A stretch of 64,000 bases of DNA, from positions 1 through 64,000 of the forward strand of contig NZ_JYJA01000030.1 in NCBI RefSeq assembly GCF_000956465.1, written 5' to 3'. Below, in pieces: positions 50,664 to 57,533 of this stretch. The DNA is from Microbacterium trichothecenolyticum (GTDB taxonomy: Bacteria > Actinomycetota > Actinomycetes > Actinomycetales > Microbacteriaceae). A model generated the notes under the pieces. It had not been told where the DNA came from and searched no databases. It saw only the letters and a program-made list of their open reading frames with translations. Positions within the stretch are counted from its first letter, which is position 1. Every line of letters starts with the position of its first letter. The position numbers were made by a program, and so were the translations under genes.

Positions 50664-52364
50664 GTGGTTCGAATGCAGCCGAACACGCCCGTCAGCAGTG
50701 ATGCCCCCACGCGCGCGGCAGTCCGGGCCGCACAGCGGCGGCGGCGCTCGCTGCTGCTTCTCGGTGTCATCCTCGTCCTCGTCGTGGCGATCGCGGTCGT
50801 CCTCGGCATCTTCCTCACGGGCGGGACCGGCACCGAGCCCGACGACGAACCGGCCTCGACGGGCGGGTGCGTGCCTTCGAGCTTGCGCGTCACCGCGGAT
50901 CCGGCGCTCGCGGAAGCGCTCGAGGCGATCGTCGCCGATCTGCCCGACACCCGCGCCGACTGCCTCGATGTGACCATCGTCGCCGAAGACAGCTCCGCCA
51001 CAGCGGCGGCGCTGGCTGCCGGGTCCGCGCCGGACTTCGACGTCTGGGTGCCAGACTCCGCGATGTGGCCCGAGCGAGCGACCCGCCAGGCCGAGCTCAC
51101 CGGCGTCGACGCGGCGGAGCTGGCGGTCAGTGCCCCCGTGGCCAGCACCCCGGTCGTGTTCGCGGCGACGGAGCCCACGGCGGCTGCGCTCGAGTCCGCG
51201 GGCGCGGGGTTCTCGAGCATCGCGGGGCGCGCGGTAGCGGCCGTGCTGCCGGATCCGGCGGCGGTCGCGGCGAGCTCCGCCGCGCTGCTCGCGCTGCAGA
51301 CGGCCGTCGGCGGGGATGCTCGTGCATTCACGGCGCTCGTGCTCGGCCTCGACACCGGCGTCGTCCCGACCGCCGCCGATGCGCTCGCGGCAGTATCTGC
51401 AGCGGCGACGCCGACGATCGCCGTGACCACGGAGCAGGCGCTGCTGGAGTACGGCCGCGAAGCGCAGACCGCGCTCGTGCCGATCTATCCGGCCGACGTG
51501 AAGCCTGTGCTCGGCGTGCCCCTCGTGACTCTCGCAGACACTTCGGCCGACACTCTCGACGCCGTCGAGATGTTCGCCGCCGCCGTCGCGAGCGGAAGCG
51601 ACCACCTCGCCGAGCACGGACTGCGCGACGCGGCGGGGAATGCGCCCGACTCGCTTGCGGACTCTGACGACGCCGCCGTCGTCGCCGAGCCCACCGACAG
51701 CGCCAACCAAGCCGAAGCGCTGCGTACCTGGCAGATGCTGACCGCGCCGTCGAGGATGCTCTCCCTCAACGACGTCTCGGGTTCCATGCTCCAGCCGGCG
51801 ACCGCCGACATGCGGCGGATCGACCTGTTCGAGCAGGCCGCCGTGCGCGCCGTCAACTCGCTGTCGGACGACTCGTCTCTCGCCACCTGGGTGTTCTCGA
51901 GCCGACGGATCGGCGGACAGGACTGGCAGGAGATCGTCCCGTTCGGCCCGCTCGGCGATCCGGCGCACAAGCAGCGCACGATCGACACGGCCTACGGGCT
52001 CGACAGCCTCGTGGGCGGCGGCACGGGCCTGTACGACAGCGTGCTCGCCGCGGTGCAGTACATGCGCGACACCTATGTCCCCGGGCAGGTGCATCTGGTG
52101 CTCCTCAACACCGACGGGGTCAACGAGGATGATGAGGGCCTGGACCTGCCGGGACTGCTTGCGCAGCTCGAGACTCTGCGGGATCCGGCCAAACCCGTCG
52201 CCGTCATCGCGATCGGCTACGGACCCGACACCGACCAGGCCGCTCTGGAGCAGATCGCGGCCGCCACCGACGGCGCGGCGTATCAAGCCTTCCAGCCGAC
52301 CGACATCGGCACCGTGCTGATCGATGCGGTCACCCAGCGCGGCTGCCGCCCGAACTGCGGCTGA
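50664..52364 (+). CDS. Membrane-anchored substrate-binding-like plus VWA domain protein
   Basis: A protein of about 566 residues with an N-terminal membrane anchor (RSLLLLGVILVLVVAIAVVL). A periplasmic-binding-like domain (about 65-340: LRVTADPALAEALEAIVADL, FDVWVPDSAMWPERA) is followed by a von Willebrand factor A domain. Its MIDAS motif is LNDVSGSMLQPA (DxSxS, about 370), with the Thr-containing GGGTGLYDSV and LNTDGVNEDD loops. The C-terminus has Cys-Arg-Pro-Asn-Cys. The start is uncertain: GTG 50664 has GGAG five bases upstream; GTG 50658 and ATG 50673 are alternatives. The combination suggests an extracellular sensor or adhesion scaffold. Confidence 0.85.
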   Translation: MVRMQPNTPVSSDAPTRAAVRAAQRRRRSLLLLGVILVLVVAIAVVLGIFLTGGTGTEPDDEPASTGGCVPSSLRVTADPALAEALEAIVADLPDTRADCLDVTIVAEDSSATAAALAAGSAPDFDVWVPDSAMWPERATRQAELTGVDAAELAVSAPVASTPVVFAATEPTAAALESAGAGFSSIAGRAVAAVLPDPAAVAASSAALLALQTAVGGDARAFTALVLGLDTGVVPTAADALAAVSAAATPTIAVTTEQALLEYGREAQTALVPIYPADVKPVLGVPLVTLADTSADTLDAVEMFAAAVASGSDHLAEHGLRDAAGNAPDSLADSDDAAVVAEPTDSANQAEALRTWQMLTAPSRMLSLNDVSGSMLQPATADMRRIDLFEQAAVRAVNSLSDDSSLATWVFSSRRIGGQDWQEIVPFGPLGDPAHKQRTIDTAYGLDSLVGGGTGLYDSVLAAVQYMRDTYVPGQVHLVLLNTDGVNEDDEGLDLPGLLAQLETLRDPAKPVAVIAIGYGPDTDQAALEQIAAATDGAAYQAFQPTDIGTVLIDAVTQRGCRPNCG

Positions 52365-52438
52365 GGTCCGCATTCCGGGCGGCGGCAGTCGCTAGCGCTG
52401 TGCCGGGCGGAGCGCCGCGGCGGTGAAGTGGGTTTCGT

Positions 52439-52966
52439 CTAGGAGTTGATCTGCTCGACGACGTCGTCCGCCGAATCCTCGATGGCCTTGCGCAGCTTCT
52501 CGTAGTCGTCCGCGTCGATCGCCTTGCTGATGCGCTTGTCCGACCGCTGGAGCGCCTTCTCGACATTGTCGGCCCAGCGATCATCGACGACGGCCACGAC
52601 CGCCGAGGTTCCCGGTGCCAGGTACTCGTCGACGTCGACGCCGAACTGCTTCTCCTCGCGGTTCTTCTTGATCTTCCCGAGGATCGCGCCGATGCCGGCG
52701 CCGACCGCGGTGGCCGCCAGCAGCGGCGGTGCGAACAGGCCGACGACAACGCCGGCACCGGCACCCCACGCGGCGCCCTTGCCGACAGATCTGTCGCCGT
52801 GCTCCTTGACCTGGACCTTGCCGTCCTTGTCGCGGACAAGGACGACCGCGCCGATGATCTCGTAGCCGCCGGCGTCCTGGCCGTTTCGGAGGGCCTTGTA
52901 GTCGTCCGACGCGGCCGCGGTGTCGTCGTACGAACCGACCACCAGTGCGAGGTTCTCCGTACCCAT
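52439..52966 (-). CDS. DUF1269-type membrane-associated protein
   Basis: A 175-residue protein. ALVVGSYDDTAAASDDYKAL opens the fold, and KEHGDRSVGKGAAWGAGAGV and the Gly/Ala-rich LFAPPLLAATAVGAGIGAIL (about 70-100) form a glycine-zipper-like hydrophobic hairpin. The C-terminal half is VVAVVDDRWADNVEKALQRS and AIEDSADDVVEQINS. This pattern matches DUF1269 proteins, often linked to stress responses. The start MGTENLALV is preferred with CGAAGGAGAG upstream. The 74-bp gap to the VWA gene has no clear terminator. Confidence 0.82.
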   Translation of the reverse strand: MGTENLALVVGSYDDTAAASDDYKALRNGQDAGGYEIIGAVVLVRDKDGKVQVKEHGDRSVGKGAAWGAGAGVVVGLFAPPLLAATAVGAGIGAILGKIKKNREEKQFGVDVDEYLAPGTSAVVAVVDDRWADNVEKALQRSDKRISKAIDADDYEKLRKAIEDSADDVVEQINS

Positions 52967-53165
52967 CGATCTCTCCTTCGGTTGCACTCGGAGGCGACCG
53001 GCCGGCCACTTCCGGACTCTGGGTCATCAGGGTGCTGCGATCCTATTGCGGGCAGTGCGCGCCGGCGAGGCTCAGGCGGGTGAATTCTCGCCGTCTTGTG
53101 CGTCGATTCCGTTCCACGACCTGCACGCTCGATCGGCGGGAGGTTGACGGGCACCGACCCGTGAG

Positions 53166-53193
53166 GAATAGTTAGGCATATGCCTAACTATTC
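53166..53193. promoter_or_regulatory. 28-bp perfect palindrome centred on the ArsR start codon
   Basis: Perfect inverted repeat with 14-base arms (left arm GAATAGTTAGGCAT), AT-rich against its surroundings. The ArsR ATG (53180-53182) begins at the centre, so the operator includes the first codons. Binding would block both transcription elongation and translation initiation. GAGGAA just upstream is the likely ribosome-binding site. Confidence 0.85.
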
Positions 53194-53518
53194 GGGAGAG
53201 CTGGATGCTGTGCTCCGAGCTCTCGCGGACCCCACACGCCGCGCCGTCGTGGAACGTCTGGCGAAATCCCCGGCCGTCGTATCCGACCTGATGGCCCCGT
53301 TCTCGATGGCGCTCCCGTCGCTGCTTCAGCACCTGCGGATCCTCGAGGACGCCAGAGTCGTCACCTCGAGCAAGCAAGGACGCGTCCGGACGGTGAGCCT
53401 GAGACCGGGCGCGCTCGACGTCCTGCATCTCTGGCTCGGCGAGCAACGAACCTCTGCGGAACGCCAGGCGGACCGCCTCGGCATCCACCTGGCCCGCACC
53501 ACCCCGAAGGAGATCTGA
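53180..53518 (+). CDS. ArsR family transcriptional regulator
   Basis: A 112-residue winged-helix repressor. RALADPTRRAVVERLAKSPA is the classic ArsR opening, followed by VSDLMAPFSMALPSLLQHLR (recognition helix about 37-52) and the wing VTSSKQGRVRTVSLRPGAL. No Cys residues occur, so it does not sense metal through thiols. It belongs to the ArsR group that precedes SRPBCC genes. It heads a three-gene operon: the DHFR-like gene starts two bases after its stop. A 28-bp palindrome overlaps its start codon. Confidence 0.93.
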   Translation: MPNYSGELDAVLRALADPTRRAVVERLAKSPAVVSDLMAPFSMALPSLLQHLRILEDARVVTSSKQGRVRTVSLRPGALDVLHLWLGEQRTSAERQADRLGIHLARTTPKEI

Positions 53519-53519
53519 A

Positions 53520-54167
53520 ATGACCCGCGTTCGCGTCGACCTGTTCTCGTCACTCGACGGCTACACCGCTGCGCCTGATCCCGAGGCCGACAACCCCATG
53601 GGCGAGGACTGGGGGCCACTCACCGCGGCCTACGCGGCCACGCGCACCTTCCGACAGAAGGTCTTCGGCGACACGAGCGGCGCGGGGACGACGGGGCTCG
53701 ATGAGTCGTTCGCCGCCTCGTTCTTCACGGGCGTGGGCGCCGAGATCATGGGCGCGGCCATGTTCGGTCTGCACGCGTATCCCGATGACCCCGACTGGAA
53801 GGGCTGGTGGGGCGACCAGCCGCCGTTCGGGTACCCCGTCTACGTGCTCACGCACTCCGCGCCGCGGCCGTCGATCCCGATGGCCGGCGGGACGACGTTC
53901 GAATTCCGCACCGGCGCGATCGAGGACGTGCTCGCCGAGGCGACCATCGCCGCGGGCGGTCTCGACGTTCGTGTCGGGGGCGGGGTGCGGACGGCGCGCG
54001 AATTCCTCCGCGCGGGACTCGTCGACGACCTCCACGTCGCGATCGCGCCGATCGTGCTCGGCCGGGGAGCCCCCGTATGGGACGACCTCCGAGGCCTCGA
54101 ATCGACCCACAGGGTGCAGACCCAGGTCGCCGAGAGCGGCACGATCCACGTCACCTTCACTCGCTAG
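53520..54167 (+). CDS. Dihydrofolate reductase family protein (RibD C-terminal type)
   Basis: A 215-residue protein with the RibD_C/DHFR-like fold: RVRVDLFSSLDGYTAAPDPE at the N-terminus, AEIMGAAMFGLHAYPDDPDW in the middle, AAGGLDVRVGGGVRTAREFL (NADPH-binding Gly-rich turn, about 140-160) and DDLHVAIAPIVLGRGAPVWD near the end. Such paralogues are usually NADPH-dependent reductases of unknown substrate rather than true DHFR. It is the middle gene of the ArsR-SRPBCC operon. Confidence 0.9.
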   Translation: MTRVRVDLFSSLDGYTAAPDPEADNPMGEDWGPLTAAYAATRTFRQKVFGDTSGAGTTGLDESFAASFFTGVGAEIMGAAMFGLHAYPDDPDWKGWWGDQPPFGYPVYVLTHSAPRPSIPMAGGTTFEFRTGAIEDVLAEATIAAGGLDVRVGGGVRTAREFLRAGLVDDLHVAIAPIVLGRGAPVWDDLRGLESTHRVQTQVAESGTIHVTFTR

Positions 54168-54177
54168 GACAACCCCG

Positions 54178-54639
54178 ATGACGACCGACCGACGCCTCGC
54201 CCACTCCGGTTTCACTCTCACCCGCGACTACCCCGTACCTGTCAGCAGGGTCTGGCAGGCGTTCGCCGACGGGGAGCAGAAGCGTCGCTGGCTCAGCGAC
54301 GGGGACGCGTTCGAGCCTGGCGAATGGACGTTCGACTTCCGCGTCGGCGGACGCGACATCGACGAGGCGAGGTTCCACGGCGGACCGCTCTCACGGTACG
54401 AGGCCGTCTACACCGACATCGTCGACCACGTCCGCATCGTCACGACCTACGACATGTGGCTCGACGGCACGCACATGTCCACGTCGGTGGCGTCGTTCGA
54501 ATTCGAGCAGACGGACGAGGGCACCAGGCTCACGCATGTCGAACACGGCGTCTTCTTCGACAGGTTCTGGGCGGACGGCCTGAACCGCGAAGAAGGCACC
54601 CGAGGCCTGCTCGAAGCCCTCGCCCGTCACCTCGACTAG
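54178..54639 (+). CDS. SRPBCC (AHSA1-like) family protein
   Basis: A 153-residue helix-grip protein. FTLTRDYPVPVSRVWQAFAD and WLSDGDAFEPGEWTFDFRVG form the first half, and SVASFEFEQTDEGTRLTHVE the typical last strands before the long C-terminal helix. This is the AHSA1/activator-of-Hsp90-like group that in bacteria is regularly encoded after an ArsR repressor. It probably binds a hydrophobic ligand. It lies ten bases after the DHFR-like gene in the same operon. Confidence 0.9.
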   Translation: MTTDRRLAHSGFTLTRDYPVPVSRVWQAFADGEQKRRWLSDGDAFEPGEWTFDFRVGGRDIDEARFHGGPLSRYEAVYTDIVDHVRIVTTYDMWLDGTHMSTSVASFEFEQTDEGTRLTHVEHGVFFDRFWADGLNREEGTRGLLEALARHLD

Positions 54640-54684
54640 CGTCCGGGCGGCGGGATGCCGCGCCCTCGCGTCTTCGGACCAGAC

Positions 54685-54954
54685 CTACCAGACGGTGCCG
54701 CCGCCGATCGAGATCCCGCCCCACGTGAGTGCGATGAAGATGGCCGCGAACACGACCGGCGCAATACCCGTACCGCCGCGTGCGAGGCCCTTGAGAAGGC
54801 CGATCACCGCGAGGACGGCAGCGACGATGGAAAGGCCGCCGCCCAGTATCAGCCCGATGAACAGCGGGATGGGCATGAGCACGAGGCCGGCCAGCGCGAA
54901 CCAGAACGCGGCCCAGGCCGTCGGGTTGGAACGGCGTTCGACGGAGGAAGACAT
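54685..54954 (-). CDS. Small membrane protein (89 aa)
   Basis: An 89-residue protein with hydrophobic segments at about 13-38, 40-55 and 62-85, ending GGISIGGGTVW. NPTAWAAFWFALAGLVLMPI resembles DUF4190/DUF4870-like tetraspan-type proteins common in actinobacteria, but the match is not decisive. The start at MSSSVERRSN is chosen because it fits topology and follows a GAACCATGTC context. Function unknown. Confidence 0.75.
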   Translation of the reverse strand: MSSSVERRSNPTAWAAFWFALAGLVLMPIPLFIGLILGGGLSIVAAVLAVIGLLKGLARGGTGIAPVVFAAIFIALTWGGISIGGGTVW

Positions 54955-55046
54955 GGTTCCATCATCGCGTGCAGGGGAACCACCGGAGGCACGCGGCTCA
55001 CCGCGAATGCGCGTGCCGGTCGCCCAGCGAGCCGCCGGGGCGGTTC

Positions 55047-55646
55047 TCAATCCAGGAACGTGGTCGGGTCGAATTCGCCGATCGGGATCACCCGGATCCG
55101 GGACAGCGGAGCGTCGAAGACCCGCGCGTCATACTCGAGGTCGAACTTCTCCAGACCGGCGAGCGAGTTGAAGCCGACGTTTCGGAACTCTGCGAATGAG
55201 ACGACGCCGACCCGCCGTGGTGGACCGATCAGGCCCGCGATGTCTTCGATGAAGTCGCCGTCGTGGCTGACGAGCATCACGTCGGCAGAACGACTGTCGA
55301 GTGCGCGCAGTGTGCGCTGGATGGCGATGTCGACGACCTTCTCGTCTGGCTCGCCGGACAGCGGGACGACGATGTAGTCCATCGCCTTGAGCGCCTGGAC
55401 GAACGCCATCGGGATACCCGATGACGCGTTGAGGAAGAAGACGCCCCGCGCCGACTGGGCCCACTCTCTCCCTGCGAATGCGAGGAGTCGATCCCATCGC
55501 GGCCGCTCGTCCGGCTGCGGCCGCCGGTTGAGAATCGAAGTTCCGAGAGTCGCGTCGATGTTCTCGCCGTCCACGAGCACCCATGTTGTTCGAGAGTCTG
55601 CCGCTGACAAATCCGTCTCCTTCGTGAGCAGTTCAGAGCGAATCAT
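55047..55646 (-). CDS. NYN domain protein (LabA/DUF88-like, PIN-fold)
   Basis: A 199-residue protein of the NYN family. TTWVLVDGENIDATLGTSIL has the first acidic catalytic residues (Asp, Glu, Asn, Asp), EKVVDIAIQRTLRALDSRSA the central Asp, and DVMLVSHDGDFIEDIAGLIG the distal Asp pair. This arrangement is expected of a metal-dependent ribonuclease of PIN fold. The ATG overlaps the stop of the SdpI-like gene by four bases. RNA targets unknown. Confidence 0.88.
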   Translation of the reverse strand: MIRSELLTKETDLSAADSRTTWVLVDGENIDATLGTSILNRRPQPDERPRWDRLLAFAGREWAQSARGVFFLNASSGIPMAFVQALKAMDYIVVPLSGEPDEKVVDIAIQRTLRALDSRSADVMLVSHDGDFIEDIAGLIGPPRRVGVVSFAEFRNVGFNSLAGLEKFDLEYDARVFDAPLSRIRVIPIGEFDPTTFLD

Positions 55647-55996
55647 ATGTGGCGCAAGGACGCGGCCTTCGCGGCCACGCTGCCGACTCGAGCCGCGTAG
55701 GCGACGAATCCGAGCATGCCGACAGCGGCGACCAGCACCCCGAGACTCACCACGGGCATGGGAACGGGGATCAGAGCGAATACGCCACCGAGGACACTCA
55801 CAACTCCCGAGCAGACCGTCGCGCGTCGCGCTCGTACATGCGCGGCCAGCCAGGCTTCCTCGCTCGCCATCGTGCTGGGAATCCGGATCCCGGCGAGTCG
55901 ATTCCGTTTGAGACGCCCGGACGCCGCCGCATTCGCCATCCGGATCAAGAGGACGCCGGCGCCCACCATGACGACGAACAAGACCAGCCTCGCCAC
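55643..55996 (-). CDS. SdpI-like membrane protein
   Basis: A protein of about 117 residues with three hydrophobic segments (LVLFVVMVGAGVLLIRM, ATVCSGVVSVLGGVFALIPV, SLGVLVAAVGMLGFVAYAA) and the SdpI/YhfL-type motif GRLKRNRLAGIRIPSTMASE, EAWLAAH between the first and second. SdpI gives immunity to a killing peptide in Bacillus, but most homologues are uncharacterised. The start is uncertain: GTG 55996 has GGAG nine bases upstream; GTG 56011 is an alternative. Its overlap with the NYN gene implies one operon. Confidence 0.75.
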   Translation of the reverse strand: MARLVLFVVMVGAGVLLIRMANAAASGRLKRNRLAGIRIPSTMASEEAWLAAHVRARRATVCSGVVSVLGGVFALIPVPMPVVSLGVLVAAVGMLGFVAYAARVGSVAAKAASLRHI

Positions 55997-56045
55997 CCAC
56001 TCGTTCTCCACAGCTTCGACGCTATCCCGCGCCCGATCAGCCGCC

Positions 56046-56273
56046 CTACGTCGCTTCGGCGTTCCCCACTGCTTCGATCCAGTCCACCGCTTCGTCCGAC
56101 AAGTACAAGCCGTCGGGACCTTCCTCACCGACCCACCATGCGTCGGACGCCACGTTCCCGCCGGCCGCAACCACCTTGGCAACGACATCGGCAGGCAGCG
56201 CCTCGCCATTATGCGCGATCAGCCAGTCTCTCGTCCCCGCGTCCAGGGACTTCCACCACTCGATACCCTCCAC
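56046..56273 (-). CDS. Small acidic hypothetical protein (75 aa)
   Basis: A 75-residue soluble protein starting at GTG 56273. Content: GIEWWKSLDAGTRDWLIAHN, LPADVVAKVVAAGG, AWWVGEEGPDGLYLSDEAVD, WIEAVGNAEAT. It is Trp-rich and acidic, with mostly helical character. No domain is recognised, and no good ribosome-binding site is seen. It belongs to a run of small genes of unknown function between 54.7 and 56.6 kb. Confidence 0.55.
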   Translation of the reverse strand: MEGIEWWKSLDAGTRDWLIAHNGEALPADVVAKVVAAGGNVASDAWWVGEEGPDGLYLSDEAVDWIEAVGNAEAT

Positions 56274-56350
56274 GACGGTAGGGTTTCACTTCACGGCTGC
56301 CAGCATAAGAGGAGCCCCTGTCCAAGGGTGGCCGCCCTCACGCACAGTGC

Positions 56351-56566
56351 CTATTCGGGACGCTTCTCCACCCAGGTCACCATGAGATACGGACTGTAGA
56401 CGAACACGACGGTGTCGCCCTTCCAAGGGATTTCGATCAACCCCCTGCCCGCCTCCATCGCCGCGACGATTTGGGAACGAACCGTCTCCCACTCGCTCAC
56501 GTCCGTGAAGCGGAACTTCCTGTAAGCCGTCTCCGGCCCGATGTACAGCGTCACGTCCGATGCCAT
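56351..56566 (-). CDS. Small hypothetical protein (71 aa)
   Basis: A 71-residue soluble protein: SDVTLYIGPETAYRKFRFTD, VSEWETVRSQIVAAMEAGRG, LIEIPWKGDTVVFVYSPYLM, VTWVEKRPE. Alternating beta strands and one helix suggest a compact alpha-beta fold; I recognise no family. The start MASDVTLY is preferred over the longer frame. Codon use is GC-rich in third positions, so it is probably translated. Confidence 0.6.
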   Translation of the reverse strand: MASDVTLYIGPETAYRKFRFTDVSEWETVRSQIVAAMEAGRGLIEIPWKGDTVVFVYSPYLMVTWVEKRPE

Positions 56567-56741
56567 GCAACGGACTCTATCGACGTCACGCGCCATCGTG
56601 GATGGAACGCGTCTGCCGATGAGGCGACGGTCGGAGACGACGTTCACGCGAGCCTCCTCGTGCGCCGATTTGCCTCACAGCGAACTGCGATCGCACACGG
56701 CGCCCGCTCCGACAACGCGTCCGCCTGATTGACTGGTGCCT

Positions 56742-57383
56742 ATGGACGCCATCGCGATGTTCCCGCTGGGCAGTGTCCTGTTGCCGTACACACCGCTGGT
56801 GCTGAGGGTGTTCGAACCGCGATACCTCACCATGATCGGGCGCCTGCTCGACGTGGAGGATCCGGAGTTCGGGGTTGTCCTCATCGAGCGGGGTCTCGAG
56901 GCAGGCGGGGGGGATCAGCGCTCCTCCGTCGGCACTATGGCGCGGATCCTGCAGATCGAGGCGGGCGCCGCGGACCTGTATGTGGTCGCCGTCGGCGGGG
57001 AGCGGATCATCGTCGACCGATGGGGTGAAGAAGACCCGCACCCGGTGGCCGACGTGTCGACGATGGCCCCGCTCGTGTGGGACGAGGCGCTCACACCACT
57101 CCACCGCGAGGCCGAGCAGGTCGTGCGCCGCCTCGCGACGCTCGCCTCCGTCCTCGATGAGGCTCGATGGGATCCCGGGACGGACCTTTCGGAAGACCCG
57201 GTGGAGTCGTCCTGGCAGCTCGCCGCGATCGCTCCGCTGGGCGAGTACGACCGGTTCCGACTGCTGAACTCGACCAGCCTCGGCGGCCTGCTGCGCGGCA
57301 TCCTCGACCTGTGCCTCGAGGAGGAGCCAGCGCTCATCGCGCGCGTCGCCGATGCGCGCGACTCGGGTGCCGGCAACCCCTGA
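56742..57383 (+). CDS. LON peptidase substrate-binding (N-terminal) domain protein
   Basis: A 213-residue protein corresponding to a stand-alone Lon N-terminal (LON_substr_bdg) domain: IAMFPLGSVLLPYTPLVLRV, FEPRYLTMIGRLLD, the GTMARILQIEAGAADLYVVA core and a C-terminal helical bundle. No AAA+ or protease domain follows. Such free-standing domains are common in actinobacteria and probably bind proteins. ATG 56742 is used; GTG 56736 is two codons earlier. Confidence 0.9.
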   Translation: MDAIAMFPLGSVLLPYTPLVLRVFEPRYLTMIGRLLDVEDPEFGVVLIERGLEAGGGDQRSSVGTMARILQIEAGAADLYVVAVGGERIIVDRWGEEDPHPVADVSTMAPLVWDEALTPLHREAEQVVRRLATLASVLDEARWDPGTDLSEDPVESSWQLAAIAPLGEYDRFRLLNSTSLGGLLRGILDLCLEEEPALIARVADARDSGAGNP

Positions 57384-57401
57384 CCAAGGCGGCGCAGGAG
57401 A

Positions 57402-57448
57402 GCGACACGAAACTGCACGTGTCGCCCGCATCCTTGCTCCGGATGCGG
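57402..57448. terminator. Two adjacent hairpins after the LON-domain gene
   Basis: GCGACACG (57402-57409) pairs with CGTGTCGC (57418-57425), and CCGCATCC (57426-57433) pairs with GGATGCGG (57441-57448). Both are perfect 8-bp stems in the 150-bp gap between convergent genes; the second is again an inverted GCATCC/GGATGC pair. No other feature is seen up to 57533. Confidence 0.65.
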
Positions 57449-57533
57449 AGGAGCCCACGGCGGCCGACAGAGACGCCGCGGCGGCTTCCGGCGGAGCCGG
57501 TCCACACGCTCGGTGCGCGACTGCCGACGGAGA

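Noticed and set aside
50664..50685. tRNA T-arm-like GGTTCGAATGC
   Set aside because: No acceptor, D or anticodon arms around it; it lies at the start of the VWA gene.
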